Of a stretch of DNA of 64,000 nucleotides, positions 20,145 through 33,314 are shown one piece after another. The position numbers were made by a program, and so were the translations under genes. The DNA comes from Symsagittifera roscoffensis (lineage: Eukaryota > Xenacoelomorpha > Acoela > Convolutidae). How positions within the stretch are numbered: position 1 is the first letter of the stretch; each line of letters starts with the position of its first letter. The stretch lies in assembly GCF_963678635.1 (NCBI RefSeq), contig NC_087062.1, positions 53,514,473 through 53,578,472 on the forward strand. Direction: 5' to 3'. The notes beneath the pieces are model-generated. The model did no database searches. It was given only the letters and a program-made list of their open reading frames with translations, and was not told the origin of the DNA.

Positions 20145-23100
20145 TTAACCATCATACATTTTTCCTGTGACAATTCTATTATAATTCAATTTTGAGATTT
20201 TAGCTTCATTTTGACTTCTGCGAGTCAACATGTTCGTGTATGAAATTTGAAATGATTTTTTATTTTACCACTCCCGCACAAATGTTTTGTATTAATATTG
20301 CCCATCATTTATTGAGTAATGTAACTAAATTTTATACGTCCAAAAATATTTAAAACGCTTCAAGGAAAAATTGCTTTTTTTATTCCGCCGTTCGAAGAAA
20401 GTGAAAAATATATATGCTCTAGGTGGTTTTTTGTTCAGACCAATTTTAAAAAACTCTGGGCGCTCAGATGATATATCTCTTGATCTGCATGGACCCAGCC
20501 GTATGCCATGAAGCAATTAACTACATTCAGGACTCAAATTCTAACACTTAAATTTTAATATGATCAGCCTAAAATTCATAGTTTTGTCAATACCTAAATT
20601 ACCCAAACTATTCGGGAACAATTAAATAGCTGCAGTTCGATAAAAAAAAGTTCGATTAGCAACCCGCTCAGCAAATGCTAGTTTGAAATTTGGTCAGAAA
20701 AAACCATTCCAGGCATAACTACTCATTTTCTTTGAAAGTTGGAACAATAAATCTCCCAAATTGGCAATTTTCAAGGCATCAAAACTTTGAAAAACAATTC
20801 TCTCACAGTTAAATCGTTTATCAAAATTTGAGTTCCAGTCATCAATAATTTTTAGCCGGTTAGAAAAGGTTACTTAAAAAGTTGAAATTGAATTGAAAAA
20901 ACACAAGTGGAAAAATTCTGTAATTTTTTGGATAGTTGGAACAATATTTCCATTTTAAATTAAACAAACAGATGGTATCATCTATTCCCGAAGATAGGCA
21001 AACTAAATCACTCAGTACTTCCTTAGGCAACAAATGAAATTGATGACTATTTAAGTGTAACAGGAACGTTGATACGAAGAGTTTACTAATTTTTTCACAC
21101 TTCTAAAGATCAACGGATGCGCTTAAGTGATTAGTGTGTCTCTTTCTCCCAGACTAAGTTTGAGAGAAAAAAAAACAGTTTTGGCAACTCTTAAAAATAT
21201 GAAGATATTTAAAAACGGTGCATGAAAAAGTCGTTGTCGTCTGAAATTGTAAAATGACTTATTTGAAAGCGTAGGAAAACGATCTATGTTTAAGTCGAAA
21301 AATTTTTTTTTTTTGCAAAATAATGAATTTACCGGAAAATATAAAACTGGGAATATCCGACTAACAAAAGTTTTTTCTAGCGTTTCTTGGGCTGATTTTT
21401 TTGGAGTAGTCATAGTTTGAATTTGCAAAACAATCCACAAGACAGTCAGAAGTTTCAAAAAATTTCGCACACTCATTTTTTTTCATAACCTCTCAAGAAA
21501 AAAAATTCAGTGAAAACCCCGACCGGGACATATACCAAGACTACTAAACATGATTGAGAGTTAGAAAAAATACAGACTTCATTGTACCAAGTTTTTTCCA
21601 CGGTATTTTTTGATGAAAAAAAAAGTTTCAAGTATCTTCCGGCTTCCATGTCTTTTTTATATTTCTTATAAAGAGCAGAAAAGTTGAATTTTTTCATATT
21701 CAGGAAAAAATAGGGTTTCCTACCGCAAGCTATTCAACCTATGAAATATTCTAACTTACTTTGATTTGATTCGCAAAAATTTGATTTGACTGGTTTGATT
21801 CGCAAAAAGTTTTTTAAGCAAATTATTAGAGCTATGCAAATTTGAATTTTTTCAATTTATTTTGCGAATCGAATCGGTTCGCGAAAGTTTATTTTTTCTA
21901 AGCAAGCTTTTAAAGCTGAGAAACAATGAATTATTCCAAGTTATTTCAAGTTTTTCGAAAAGTTTCAAGTTTTTCGAAAAAAGCTAGTTGAGCTATGAGA
22001 AGCTGAAATACTTCAATTTAATTCATAGACCGAATCGGTGCGCAAAAGCAGTTTTAAGTTGATTCGTTTCAGACTGAAGTGAATCTGTAAGCGCAAAATT
22101 TTAGACTAAAATTACACAGGTACTGTCTAGCCTTGAAGTTGGATCGCGTTCATTTTCCTCTGATGGTTGCTCTGCATGAGTTTTAAACGTTGGGCTTGAG
22201 ATAAAAGTTAAGATTAAGTCCATAGCGCATTAGGATTTTGATTTAAAATGTAAGATGTTTCCATATTGATGAAAAATATCTTGAAATCGACTTAATGCGA
22301 CTTTTTAGGTCTTTGCTACATTAGATGTATAAAATTGATTGCAATTCATTTCTTGTCAGTACGGGTTGATAAGGACACAAAACTTGCCTGTCGTAGAGAA
22401 AGCTCCTTCTGTCCGAGAAAATATAAAACGAAGACTGCAAGAACTGATTGCCTAAATTTTCAAGCTACAACGCTTTTTGCTCGAGAAGGGGCCATTACAT
22501 ATAAATTCTAGTCATGAGAATACTTCAGGTTCAACAAATCTGATTTTGGCCAGTATATTTACCAAAAGTGACAAGGCAATATTAACACCCCAGGTTATAA
22601 TAGTTCTCCCAGAAGTCATTTAGGAAGTGTTAAGTAGTGAAGAGTAGTGATTACCGCTTCAGAGAACGCAATAATAAGTATAATTTAGGAGAAATACAAA
22701 AGAATTTAAATTGACAAGGACAAACTTGCTGCGTGAAATTGTTTTTTGTTCGAGTGCGCCAAACAAATCAATGCAGCAAAGTTCAAGCAGTTGTTTTTTC
22801 ATTCAGAAAAGTAAAAAACGTAGTGTTTGTTTTCGTAGTGTAAAAAAACTGCACGACAAAAGTGATGGAATAAGTGTAGGAAAATGCTGAAAATATGGGG
22901 TAAAAACTGTGGTGTTCTACATTTTTTAGCCACGAAAAGTTAAATGTAAATGTTCCGATATTGTGTTATAGACTGGTCCATTAAAATTAGCATACAACCG
23001 GTGACTTAATGTTTAAATCAAAGTTCAAACGGCGGAGAAATCAGTGAATCGGTTAAGCTCAAAAATGTTTCACATTTCTTTTGAAACAGAATTTAAACTT

Positions 23101-23699
23101 TCAAAATTTATTTCAATCGCATAAAAAACGTATTCCAGTTCTCATTTTTTTAAACCGATACTTCTTTTTTGTGATGTTTTTCTATTCTGTTTTTTTTTTA
23201 GTTTTTACTCATTGTTTACTGGCTCTAAAATGAAAGTTACTTGTGATTTGTTTCCGCGGGTTTTTTTTCTTATTCCGCCCAAAAACCAATTCCAATTTTT
23301 CAACATCTTGAACTGAAACTATTTTGCTTCAATCTTATTGGCTAGAATTAGTCAATCACAATTCAGTACCATCTCAGATTGTTTTCTTCACAACTTTAAG
23401 TCGATTTGTAAATTAGCCGAATTGGCCTAAAATGAAGAATATTTGGTAAACGACTATTCGCTCCAGAGTTTGAACCAGACTTAAAAAATTGCAGAAACAG
23501 CTCCAGGGAAAAAAAGATCTCCTTTGTATCTGCTCCATGTTTGGACATTTTAGAAGTCGACAAGAATAAAGTGATCGCATTTGTATTAACCAAACCAACC
23601 AGTGCTATTAGTATATTGTTCTCAACAATTATACATTGAATATTACAGAGTCGCAAAACTGAGAAATTTGGGCGGGATAAACAAAAAGACCAGTTTCCC

Positions 23700-23850
23700 C
23701 AAAGTTATGGTGGTTTGACAACTGCTAATTTGGTCAAGTTGGAGTAATTAACGCTTGGTAGATTTGCGCATAGATAGAGTTTTTATAACACGCGTAAGCG
23801 GTGGATTGAATCGATGCAAATTGAGCTGAATCAAATCATTTGATTTCACT
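23700..23850 (+). repeat. Internal fragment of a family A element
   Basis: It carries 'ttggagtaattaacgcttggtag' and 'tataacacgcgtaagcggtgg', the paired-block interior of family A, without either terminus. Confidence 0.45.
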
Positions 23851-24017
23851 ATTAGTATACGAGATGCTAAATACAACCCTCAAAATTTATAAAGCTGGTG
23901 GAGGATGCGAAAGAGAAATGTTGACTAAATTATCAATTTTTCTCCTATAGTTTTTTTAAAGTGCCCTCAAAGTGAAACTGGATTAATCAAGGTTTCACTC
24001 TAATACTTGATCAATCT

Positions 24018-24390
24018 TGTTAATCCAACCACTGCAAATGGGAAGGAATTTTTTATTCTAGTGTGAACTAGCAGTTACTTTTGTTTGGTTTTTACCTCTA
24101 CACAAAATCAAGTAACACAAAAAAGTATAGAAATGACTCAAGTGATATATTTAATCAACGCATTTTCAGCCTTATTATTCTGAGCTTTCAACAATTGCAC
24201 TATCAATGTGTGCCAACCATTTTTCGTTGTTTTTTTGTACATTGTACAATTTGACTTAAAAACATAACTTATAGATGACAAGATAACAATTTTTTATCAA
24301 GGCATCGTCTAGCTATGTACAATTTATCTTTTTTATCAGTTTTTACATTGGAAAAAAGATTGGGATAAAAAATTAGCTTAGTTTTTCATA
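24018..24390 (+). mobile_element. Family B element fragment
   Basis: It starts AATCCAACCACTGCAAATGG then GAAGGAATTTTTTATTC, the family B left end, and keeps 'ctacacaaaatcaagtaacac' and 'agtgatatattt'. The right end is not recognisable. Confidence 0.42.
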
Positions 24391-24620
24391 TGACATACTT
24401 GACAGTCTTAGTGAAATAAGCAAAATGATAAACAGTTTTTGAAGAAAATTGACTAGAAAAACAAAAAAAATCAAAAATTTTTTCAAATCTTAATCAGTTT
24501 TTTGAAATTTAGAAGTTTTGATTTCAAAAAGGCGCCAAAATACTTTAAAAAAACAAAACGTTCATCGAGTGTAACTAAGTTTGAACGTTTTAAATCAGGC
24601 TATTGTAGGCTTTTAGGCCA

Positions 24621-24860
24621 CTAAATTAAGCCATTGTAAGCCTGCTTGCTCGCTTTATTCGCTCGAGTTAGGACAAAAACCAAAAGTTCAAACCGGTTTT
24701 TCTCGACATTGGGAAAACAATTTTGAAATTTTTTAAAGGTTCTATGAATCATGACGTTATTTGTGGAAGCTGATTTTGCATGGAAAAAAAAAGAAAAAAA
24801 AGAAAATAAACAAAAAAACACACACGAATACAAAGTTTCACCCAATTTTTCGGAGTAAAA
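24621..24860 (-). mobile_element. Family B element fragment, reverse orientation
   Basis: Read on the minus strand it has 'ttgggtgaaactttgtattcg', 'tttttccatgcaaaatcag' and 'tcccaatgtcgagaaaaaccgg', the ordered interior blocks of family B. It is truncated before the hairpin end. Confidence 0.45.
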
Positions 24861-24983
24861 ATCAATAAAATTTATATTTCAAAAATGAAAAACTTTTAGT
24901 ATAAAAGTTTTCTGACTTTAGAGTAAAGAAATGTAAAATTCGTGTCCTCTGCGACAATATTCACATAATGGTTACGGTGAAAC

Positions 24984-25297
24984 TTAGTAGTGGATTGAGT
25001 GGGATTGGGTGGGACCCTTGACAACCCAAAGGGTCCCCCTTTGTACTACTTTCACATGTCCATTTTTGGCTGACGGACCCTAAAATTTTTATAATGGCGC
25101 CTTTGCGTTTTTCATTTATTAAATTCGAGGGGCAAGCGCTTGCCAAAAAAAGCGATGTTGCATGCGGCGCACAGATTGTTGCCAAAAAGGGTCTCATAAA
25201 ATCAATTTGCTCGACTATAAAAAAATCGCGACAAAATTTGCGAAAATTTTTTGAAAGTGGGCTGCATCCCCTCGAGAAAATTCTCGATCCACCCTAG
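24984..25297. mobile_element. hAT-like MITE, diverged
   Basis: The left end is TAGTAGTGGATTGAG and the right end is CTCGATCCACCCTAG, giving imperfect inverted termini. The interior includes 'ccctaaaatttttataatggcgcctttgcg' and 'cctcgagaaaattctcg'. The target duplication is not convincing. Confidence 0.5.
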
Positions 25298-25366
25298 CAA
25301 AATTTATTGACACTTCTTAATTTTCAATCCGAAGCTATTTATTCTTAACTGAACAGTAATTCCAAC

Positions 25367-25722
25367 CAGGTACGGATTTGCGAAAAAACTTTGAAAGTTT
25401 TGTCGAGCTTTTTTTTAGTTTGATCAAATTTATTTTGTGAACTCTCCGAAACCACTATAAAGACCTAAAGTTGACCAAACTTTCTGCATCGGAGGCAAAT
25501 TTTTGAAAAAAAGGCCAAAAAATTTGGACCAAAAAATCTAGTTCTTTAGGCGCGCGCTCCCCTTCTCAAAATTAGTATATTAATATATATTGGCGCCAAA
25601 ATCGCCTTAGAAAAAATTAAGGGCCGGTCAGCCGAAAAAAAAAGTTTCTTAAAAAGTACAGGGGGTCGAATCCCTGAGGAGAAAAGGTGTCCGCCCCCCC
25701 TTCCCCCCTAAATCCGCTACTG
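25367..25722. mobile_element. hAT-like MITE with perfect 8-bp target duplication, 356 bp
   Basis: ATTCCAAC occurs immediately outside both ends (25359-25366 and 25723-25730). The termini are CAGGTACGGATTT and AAATCCGCTACTG, inverted with 11 of 13 matches. The interior carries the family signature 'ggcgcgcgctcccc', 'attggcgcc', 'gggccggtcagccg' and 'gtcgaatccctgagg'. There is no transposase. This copy fixes the boundaries of the whole family. Confidence 0.87.
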
Positions 25723-26589
25723 ATTCCAACGTAGAGTAAAATTGTTAAGGGAATTTTAAGTTTCAAATTTTCCTAAATTTAAAAGCTCTTTCAGTTAGTG
25801 GGTTTTTTGAGAGTTTGCCCACATTTAGTTAGATTGTAATTGCTGGGCTTAGTATCATTATTAGTAAGGTTTCTTTTAAGCAGGGGCACATTAGCGGTTC
25901 GCTGTGATGAGCTGCATAGCTCCTATGTTGGTCCTTTCCTTCGTGAATAAATGGTCTGAAAAGTTATCAAGCGTTTTTTTTCGCAGTTGAACTGAACGAC
26001 AATTTTTTTCTTCACTGATTGTTATTTAAAAACTCATTTCTAGTTTTCAGCTTCTATTTAACAATATATTTCCTATAAAATAAAAACTAAGAGCTTCGCC
26101 TTCTGCAACTTTAGCAATCGCTGATAGTTAACACATTGAATCTTTAGAGTTTGCTTCTGATTTTTCTCATAAGATGGGTTAAAGTATACTCAGTAGTTCC
26201 AATGTTTTATCTAAACTCAATTTGAAAATCATGATATTGTTTTCTTCCTCAGTTTATGATACATTATAATATTTAATATGAGGATACAAAGTTTAAAATG
26301 CGACAGTAATCCAGCTGGAACAAAAATGATATCTTAGATTGGGATTCATGTCAAATTTTAGTTAAACGTAAGAACAACCTTAAATGTGACAGAGTAAGGT
26401 GCGAATTTTATTTCTGAAATCTCGTTAACAATAATTTTTTTTGGGTTTTCTTAATCCCTTTTATAAAAATTGTGGTTTCTGCGATTTGCAGAGGATCTTT
26501 CAAGGCTATCTAGCCCGTCTAAGCATAGTCCGTTTCTCTTATTTCCCCACACTCCAGACTGATTTCTTTGTCGAGCGACGCTCTTTTTT

Positions 26590-26790
26590 TGCGACTCAAG
26601 GCCGTCTTTTTGCGTCTAGAGCTTTCACGTGGTACCACTATTGCAGCCGTAATCGGTCAGGCTGTGGTAGACCTGAAGCTAGAGGTCAAGTGAGAGCTCG
26701 TCCTCACACACTATCATTGCCATAGCAGGGGATCGATTACACGATGTGACGATCTCATAGTGAACGCTTTACCACTATGCTAAGTGCCTC
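26590..26790 (-). repeat. tRNA-derived SINE
   Basis: On the minus strand a tRNA-like head GAGGCACTTAGCATAGTGGT (A box) and TGTAATCGATCCCCTGC (B box) is followed by a body GGACGAGCTCTCACTTGACC, then GGTCTACCACAGCCTGACCG. The A-to-B spacing fits an RNA polymerase III promoter. The 3' tail is not clear, so the left edge is approximate. Confidence 0.58.
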
Positions 26791-26849
26791 TTTTCATTTC
26801 ACTATCAAATATATCAGCACACTTTTAACAACATTCCGCGTAAAATAAC

Positions 26850-27230
26850 CCAATTTTACCCTCGTCTCCCACTTTTTCCCCCTTTTGACACCCTCCTTCC
26901 AAAAAAAGCCAAAAAACGTTTTAACGCATTTTTCGAATTTAGCACCCCTCTCATAACTTGCCCCCCCACCCCCCAACAAACTAATCCCCGCCACCCCGAA
27001 CTTTCACTACCCCCCACTCCCCCCTCAAGAAGCAATCTCTCCAATTACCCCTTTCACACAAACAGTTGAGGGACGAATGGAGGCAGGGCGGGGCTGGTGT
27101 TTGGGGGTAAGTGGAATAGGTGGCGAGATGACTAAACGTGTGTAAAGGGTATAATAGTGGGGGAAGAGGTAGTAAGTGGAGGAAATTAGATTTTTAGGCA
27201 CAACTTTGGGGTAGGTGGCAGAGGGACAAA
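26850..27230. other. C-rich to G-rich strand-switch region
   Basis: The plus strand is C-rich from 26860 to about 27050 (CCCCCCCACCCCCCAACAAA) and G-rich from about 27060 to 27220 (GGCGGGGCTGGTGTTTGGGG). The G-rich half read in reverse resembles the C-rich interior of the TIR element at 12652. It is probably a diverged relative of that interior. Confidence 0.45.
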
Positions 27231-29867
27231 TAAAAAAAAATGATAGGAAAAAATGGTAGAAAAAACATAAGAACAAAACAAAACCACAAAGCTTACAATC
27301 CATGTAATTCTCAATTTAACGATCGCAATGTTCAAGTTTTGAAACTATTTGACCATTTTTTGCCTATGGTATTTATAAGCATTTTATGCTATGCGGGGTA
27401 TTTGCTTATGGACTCAAAATAGTAGGTTGCTTGGCGTACAATTTTGAAACGTTTTATGGTCAGGCTCTGAGTTTCAAGGTCTGATTTATATTCAGCTACA
27501 CCTAGGCCACGCAAGGTTAATACACTTGAAAGAATAATCCAACAAAAAAACTCAATTTTCAAAGATTGGATATTGACAAAAACTGTAGATGTTGTTTTAT
27601 TTAAAGAAATCGAACATTGAAAAAAAAATTGCAACGAATTTTGATCCAACAAAATACGTTTTTTTCAGTACTCTAAATAATCAATTTGTCTAGACTGAGA
27701 AAAATCTGTGAGGGAAATAATATTGGTTTCGTACAAAGAACAAAAAAATTTAAAAATAAAATTAAAAAAAAAATTGAATTAAAGCTTTCAAAAAACTCTG
27801 AATTTGTTGCATATATTTTAAACTAAATTTCAAATGCGTTAGTCGAAATACATGCGCTACTAAGAAAAAAGACATATTCAGGATTCGGAGTTTCCGAGCC
27901 GTTTCATAATGTAAAAAGATTGCCTATATAAAAATCAGGGAGAAAACAGAGAACGCAAAATAAAGGCTGATCCTTTCTGCCGGTCATTGAAAAATATAAA
28001 AAAAATTATATAAAAAAATACTCAAACTAAGCCTCAGGATTTTGAAAAAAACAGGCCAGGTTGCAAAAACAAAGAAAAGCAGAATTGACGCCCTGATCCA
28101 CGCTACAGAAGTTATAAAAAAAAACTCAGACAAGGCAGCTTCCAAATTTTTTGACACTTTTGATCTCAAAATTGTATCGAAGCGAAGCCCTGAATGTTCC
28201 AACTGCATTATACGGTCTGTGGAATAGTGTTAGTTTTTTTTTTAAAAAAATAGGTGACTTGAAAAAAGAGTTTTTTTTGTTGAGTTTTTCTTAAACTATT
28301 TCCATACCATGCTATTTAAAGTACAAAATGATACATTTCGCTTATAGGCCTACCCCAAAGACCATTAATAGAACCTCTGGGTACAAGTGTGATTGAGGGG
28401 ACCCGCCAAAAACCAAGTGTGATAGAAGGTTTGCAATTCAAACAAATTTCAAGCAAATGTAGTAATTAACTTAACCAATATGCGGTCGTTTCAAAACTTT
28501 TTCTCAAGGGTAAATGACCTGCCTCATTCGCGCTAATTTGTTCCATACTCAAGTTGAAATTACCGGTTACGCAGCAGTATTTAGACAACCACGTATTCAG
28601 ACTCCTCAGTATTTAGACATAAACTGAATTAACAAAGCAGAATAGAGAAAGCAAAAATAAAAATCACTCAAAAACAATAAAATTTAGGTCGGCAGAAAGT
28701 TAATACTTTGAGAAAAATCATTGTTTTCCCAAAACTTTGACAAATGACTGCAACTCCCAACCAATACATTTTCGATGACAAGTGACCCCCCAGATAAGTA
28801 TTTTTTACGGGCGAATTGTTTTTTCGTCCAATAACTGATTTTTTCGTCATTTTTTCGGAGTTGGTTCGCCACGCGAAATTCTTCGTAATTGCATACGAGA
28901 TTCGATTTCTTGCGCACTTAATTTTTTTAGCAAATTCCAAAAATTTGGCAGAACGACCCCAACTTCTTTGTTCTATCTCATTTTCTAATTTTCGCTTTTG
29001 TTGTTAGCTCTCATGGTATAATCCCTGTCAAAAACATTCCAAATAACGAGAAGGATGTAACCACTTATCCAAAATTCAGTAATGTACTGAAAAATTTTTT
29101 CAAGCTTTTGGTGTCGAGAAAAAATTTCCGATAAAACGTAATGATAATTTTTTTAGAAACAAACAATCAGCTCATCAACGGGTAAAAAAGCAAGCTGAAT
29201 AGTCTACAAGCTATCAAGTGCAGGGTCGGATCGTTTTCTATATTCTTTCAAAAATTCGAGTTCCTGAAATTTTTGGAAAATACACTGGGTATAGTGAAAC
29301 CAACATCCGAGATTGTTCGTCACAAAAAAACACTATTTTGATTGCCGGAATGATCCCAGTTTCAAAATCAGTCAAACAACTTAGGGCATTAACGGCCAAT
29401 TTCAAAAAAAATTTGGCATTTTTTTTGTCAAATTTTTTGGTATGCTTTTTCATTTTTTCGCATGAGAAATGCCCAGACGACTGGTATTTTCCAACTTTCA
29501 TTCGATCCATAAATTGTTTTCAGGGGAAAAACTGAATTTTTTTCAATTTTTTTTGGCAATATTTTCCTTAAAATTTGGTTCCGACACGCAATCTTCTGGG
29601 AGCAAGTGGGGGTGAGTTGCAGGTTAATTAATGATTTTCTTATTTGAAATTTCGAGAGTTAATCGGGACGAGCAACTATCGAAAACTAATTTAAAAGATT
29701 GAAAATTTTCTCTTTTTCGGTTTTTCTTAAATAAATAACCATCCAAAAGTAAGTTTTCCCCTCAAACGGGGCTTTCACGAAAGAAAACATTATTTTGCCA
29801 TAATTTCTTGCCAACTTTCGGCCAATTGAGATATTAATTCGTTAGTTTTCAATTTCTTCTTGTTCCG

Positions 29868-30070
29868 AATTTCGATACGAAACTAACGGAAACTTTGTGC
29901 TCGGGTGGTTTTTTTTCATCAGACAAATTTCGACTTTTTAACTAGCGTTTTTTGACGGATTTTTTAAATATCATTCAGAAGATATTGTTCTCCTGAGCTT
30001 AAATTTGAGAAGATTTCTCACCTGTGACCATGTTTCCTAAAATTATGGGGGTTAAAAGATTGCCATTTTA
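29868..30070 (+). mobile_element. Family A element, 5' part only
   Basis: It starts TTGTTCCGAATTTCGATACG then TTTGTGCTCGGGTGG and runs through 'gacaaatttcgactttttaactagcg' and 'cctgtgaccatg' to 'attatgggggttaaaagattgcc', where it stops. The hairpin end is missing. Confidence 0.55.
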
Positions 30071-31187
30071 ATCCATTCTCAATCAGTTTACGTATCTAAA
30101 TGGGCTTCGTAAATTGATTTCTTACAATTTTGTGTGAATAAAAAGGTATTGAAATTGATTTCAATTTTAAATTTGTCAGAGCGGGAAGGGACCCCGTTCG
30201 TTTCTTGGGACCACTCTATCATACTTGTACCAGAATCTTGTCTCTGAAATTTCCAGTTTATAATCATCGATGTTTTCGATTTTGATCGAAAAAAATTTTC
30301 TACATGTGATGTCTTTTGAACCTACCTGAAGATGGGGTTCTTGACAGACAACATTGCCAGTTTCGGTCAAATATATTGATCAAAGTTCGATGAAGCAAAA
30401 AGTTAAGGAACAGTAACAAAATAATACTAAAAGCTTCTACAGTTTACAAATTGAATCTAAATGACAGAAACAGTTTACTTCAGCGTTTTAATAATCTGGT
30501 AAAAACTATCTAACTAATTAACAAACTCGCAGTTTCTTTATTGTTTGCACGGTGATTTAAACCATCTAATTTGGCTTAAAGAAAAACCAATTTCTTGTTC
30601 AGTGGCATAAACTGATGAAAAGCTTAAAAGTCGGTCAGAAAAAACTGAATGGTTTTATATAACTTTGCTGAGATTAAACAGAGTAATTGAGTCTGCTCGC
30701 AAATTAGTTGAGCATGTGTAGAGCCCTTAGATTTGAAAGAGACAGAAACTGAACTGATGTTGAACAAACAAAACAGCATGGTCGCATAGATTACAGCTTA
30801 AAGTAAGAAAAAATTTTACAAGCAATTTTTAGAGCAATTATCATTGCTGGCCATTGCGTCTTCTAAAAAATCGGAAAAATACGACAATATGATGATATGA
30901 TGTGTTCCTAAAGCATGTAGATGTTTTAGTCTCAAAATTTAAAAATTAAACACTTTGAATGCTCTCCTACTCGTTGTTTTTCTGGAAACCGAAATCAACT
31001 TTGGGGTTATTATTAATCCCCAGTAGCGTGGTCGCGGAGGCGCATTGCTCTAAAATACCACCATGCCTTTTTTACTGCCAAGTTCAAACAAGCGCAGTTG
31101 ATGTCTCATGGCAAAGATGTCCAAGAAATAGGGTCCGTCCATAATTTTTTCCAATCTTTAAAAGCCATAAACAGTTGCCAGATTTGA

Positions 31188-31743
31188 GCAAAGATAGCTG
31201 GTTGCTGTGCATGTAGCACAAAATGTTACTACCGCATTCATAAAGAAACACAGACATTTTTTTTTAATTAGTGTCTTTTTTTTGTGTGGATGGTGTGATG
31301 AGAAAAGTATATAAACACGCATAAAAGTAGCGAGTTTTGCTACAGAAATTTTTTCAAAAAAAATATTTTCTATTTCTTTGCCGAATAATGTTTTAAATTT
31401 TCTTAGAAAACTTTAATTGCCAAGAAAGTGTAAAGTGAAGCTTTCACAATTTGTTTTTCGTTGTGTACAAACAAATTTTTAAGCTTAATCGACCCATATT
31501 AATCAATTTTTAAATAACGAACTTTAGTAGTTGCTCGATCGAAATCAGACTAAATCTCAAAATTGACAAGCTTTTGTAATGTTTCTTGAATCACGGCTTA
31601 CCGGGCGCAACTATGATATATAATTCAACTCATTCCGTTGATTGTTTTTGGTACCTGATTTTTGCTGGAAAACAAAAAAATGATTAAAAAAACTGAAACT
31701 TATCTAAATACAAAGTTCTTCCCAATTTTCAATGGTCGGAACA
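31188..31743 (-). mobile_element. Hairpin-ended element, family B (full length, 556 bp)
   Basis: On the plus strand it starts GCAAAGATAGCTGGTTGCTG with the inverted hairpin end (GTGCATGTAGCAC), and ends TCAATGGTCGGAACAATT. The GGTCGGAAC at 31735 pairs with a degraded GTTACTACC block near 31225 after the hairpin. It is non-coding. Confidence 0.6.
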
Positions 31744-32429
31744 ATTATTCAAAAATGAGGCAATCATGACAAGCAAAACTTGACAAAAATTTGTGATCTC
31801 AGAATCCGCTGTTGACTTAAGTATTTTTTGGACGAAATTAAAAAAAAAAACTTTTTTGCAAGCAGGTTGTTACCACCTAAACTTTCGAAAAAATTTCATC
31901 GCCGAAATTTGCTGTTGTTACATTGAAAAATGGCAGTTTTACTTTTAAAACTAAATTATCAGTGTTTTGAAAAATATTTATGAATTAGTTAAACAATATA
32001 TATAACAGGACCACTTACATCTTAATTCCTCAAAAACTGACGAAGTCTCGAACTCCTGTGAAAATTTTATCTATTTTTGATCCGAGCCTGAACTGGTAAT
32101 TTCAGCGTTAATTTTTATTGATTAAAAGAACCAAAAATGACCCAATTTTTTGCGTAAAGTTTGAGAAAGATTAATTGAAGCAGATCACTTGTGGTACAAT
32201 TCTATGTAACAATTAATTCCATCCTTTTAAGTCCATTTCAACTCAATTTGAGAAAAACGCGTTTGAAGTTTCCAATTTAATTGCGATACCTGAAATGACA
32301 CGAAGGAGAAAATCACCCTAAGCTACAGTTGCTTCTTGATTGTTTTGTCTTCGGGATTGGCCATAACAATTGCAAGAACTCATATTGAGCTGAAATTGAA
32401 ATATTTAGGTAGAGGTTAAAGATTTTTGT

Positions 32430-33255
32430 GCGGACCATTGAAAATGGAGAGGAGCTTTGTATTCGGGTGTCTTTTTGTTTTTTAATGTTTTTTTTTGCTT
32501 TTATTTTATCAGGCATAATCATCGGAAAACGTCGAGTGAAGTATCGATTATAGCCCTTTCAGTCATGATTCAAACTATTTTAAAAATTTCTAAAAAGATT
32601 TCCCAATTTTGAGAAAAAATAGGGTTAAAAATTTTTTTATAAGAAAATCATAAGGCTTAAAAATCATAAGGCATTATAAGAAAATCAGGCTTAAAAATTT
32701 TTTACCGCAAGCAAAGTTGATTTTGAAAGCTCAATTAGACACTTCCTAGATAACAAAAACTGTCAAAAAAATTCAAATAATTTGCAAATAATTAGAAAAA
32801 GATTTTATCATTTTATTTGAAGTATTTTTCATTTAACGCCAATCATTTGATTATACCTAAATCACTATTTTGATTCGCGTTCAAATAATTCTCTTGTCAC
32901 ACCACGCACTACACTACTTTGAAGAGAAAATTTTTTTAAAGAAGAGATAAATTTTTTGAAAAACAATTTTTTTCAAAGAATGAAAAGCAGGTTAAAATTT
33001 CTATTCAAGTCCTGGAAACTTAATTTTACTCCAGTTTTCTTAGCCTAATTTATTTTTGAGCTCATCTTGGATTAAAAATTCCTGAAAATTTTAAAGAAAA
33101 ATGAAGAAAATTTTTTTCAATATGTCTATTTCACTATGAATATCGAATATGCTTATGCACTAGGTTTTCGCTTAAGATCATTTCATCAATCTTTTGAATA
33201 GTTTCTTATGAATGTGGTTGAAATAATCTGTGCTACTTACTTCGGCTACTTTTGT
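32430..33255 (+). mobile_element. Family B element, diverged and expanded
   Basis: It starts GTGCGGACCATTGAAAATGG then AGAGGAGCTTTGTATTCGGG and ends AATAATCTGTGCTACTTACT then CGGCTACTTTTGTTT. The interior has local duplications such as AAAATCATAAGGCTT. Confidence 0.45.
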
Positions 33256-33314
33256 TTAAAATGGTATTGTTACCAATTCATGCACAAAAATTGCAATCCG
33301 TAACAAAAACCAAA

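Larger units (their letters stand above)
17090..21866 (+). repeat. 4.76-kb tandem duplication, copy 2
   Basis: It repeats 12334-17089 head to tail. Notable differences include a rearranged segment near 17290 (CTCAAGATCTGCATGGG in place of CCCCGATTGCAC), longer and shorter C runs at 17720 and 17820, and an extra 24 bases near 21380 (GCGTTTCTTGGGCTG). After 21866 the sequence leaves the unit into unique DNA. Confidence 0.93.

Noticed and set aside
26850-27060. C-rich stretch as a possible CpG-type promoter
   Set aside because: It is C-rich on one strand only with few CpGs and resembles the interior of a transposable element.
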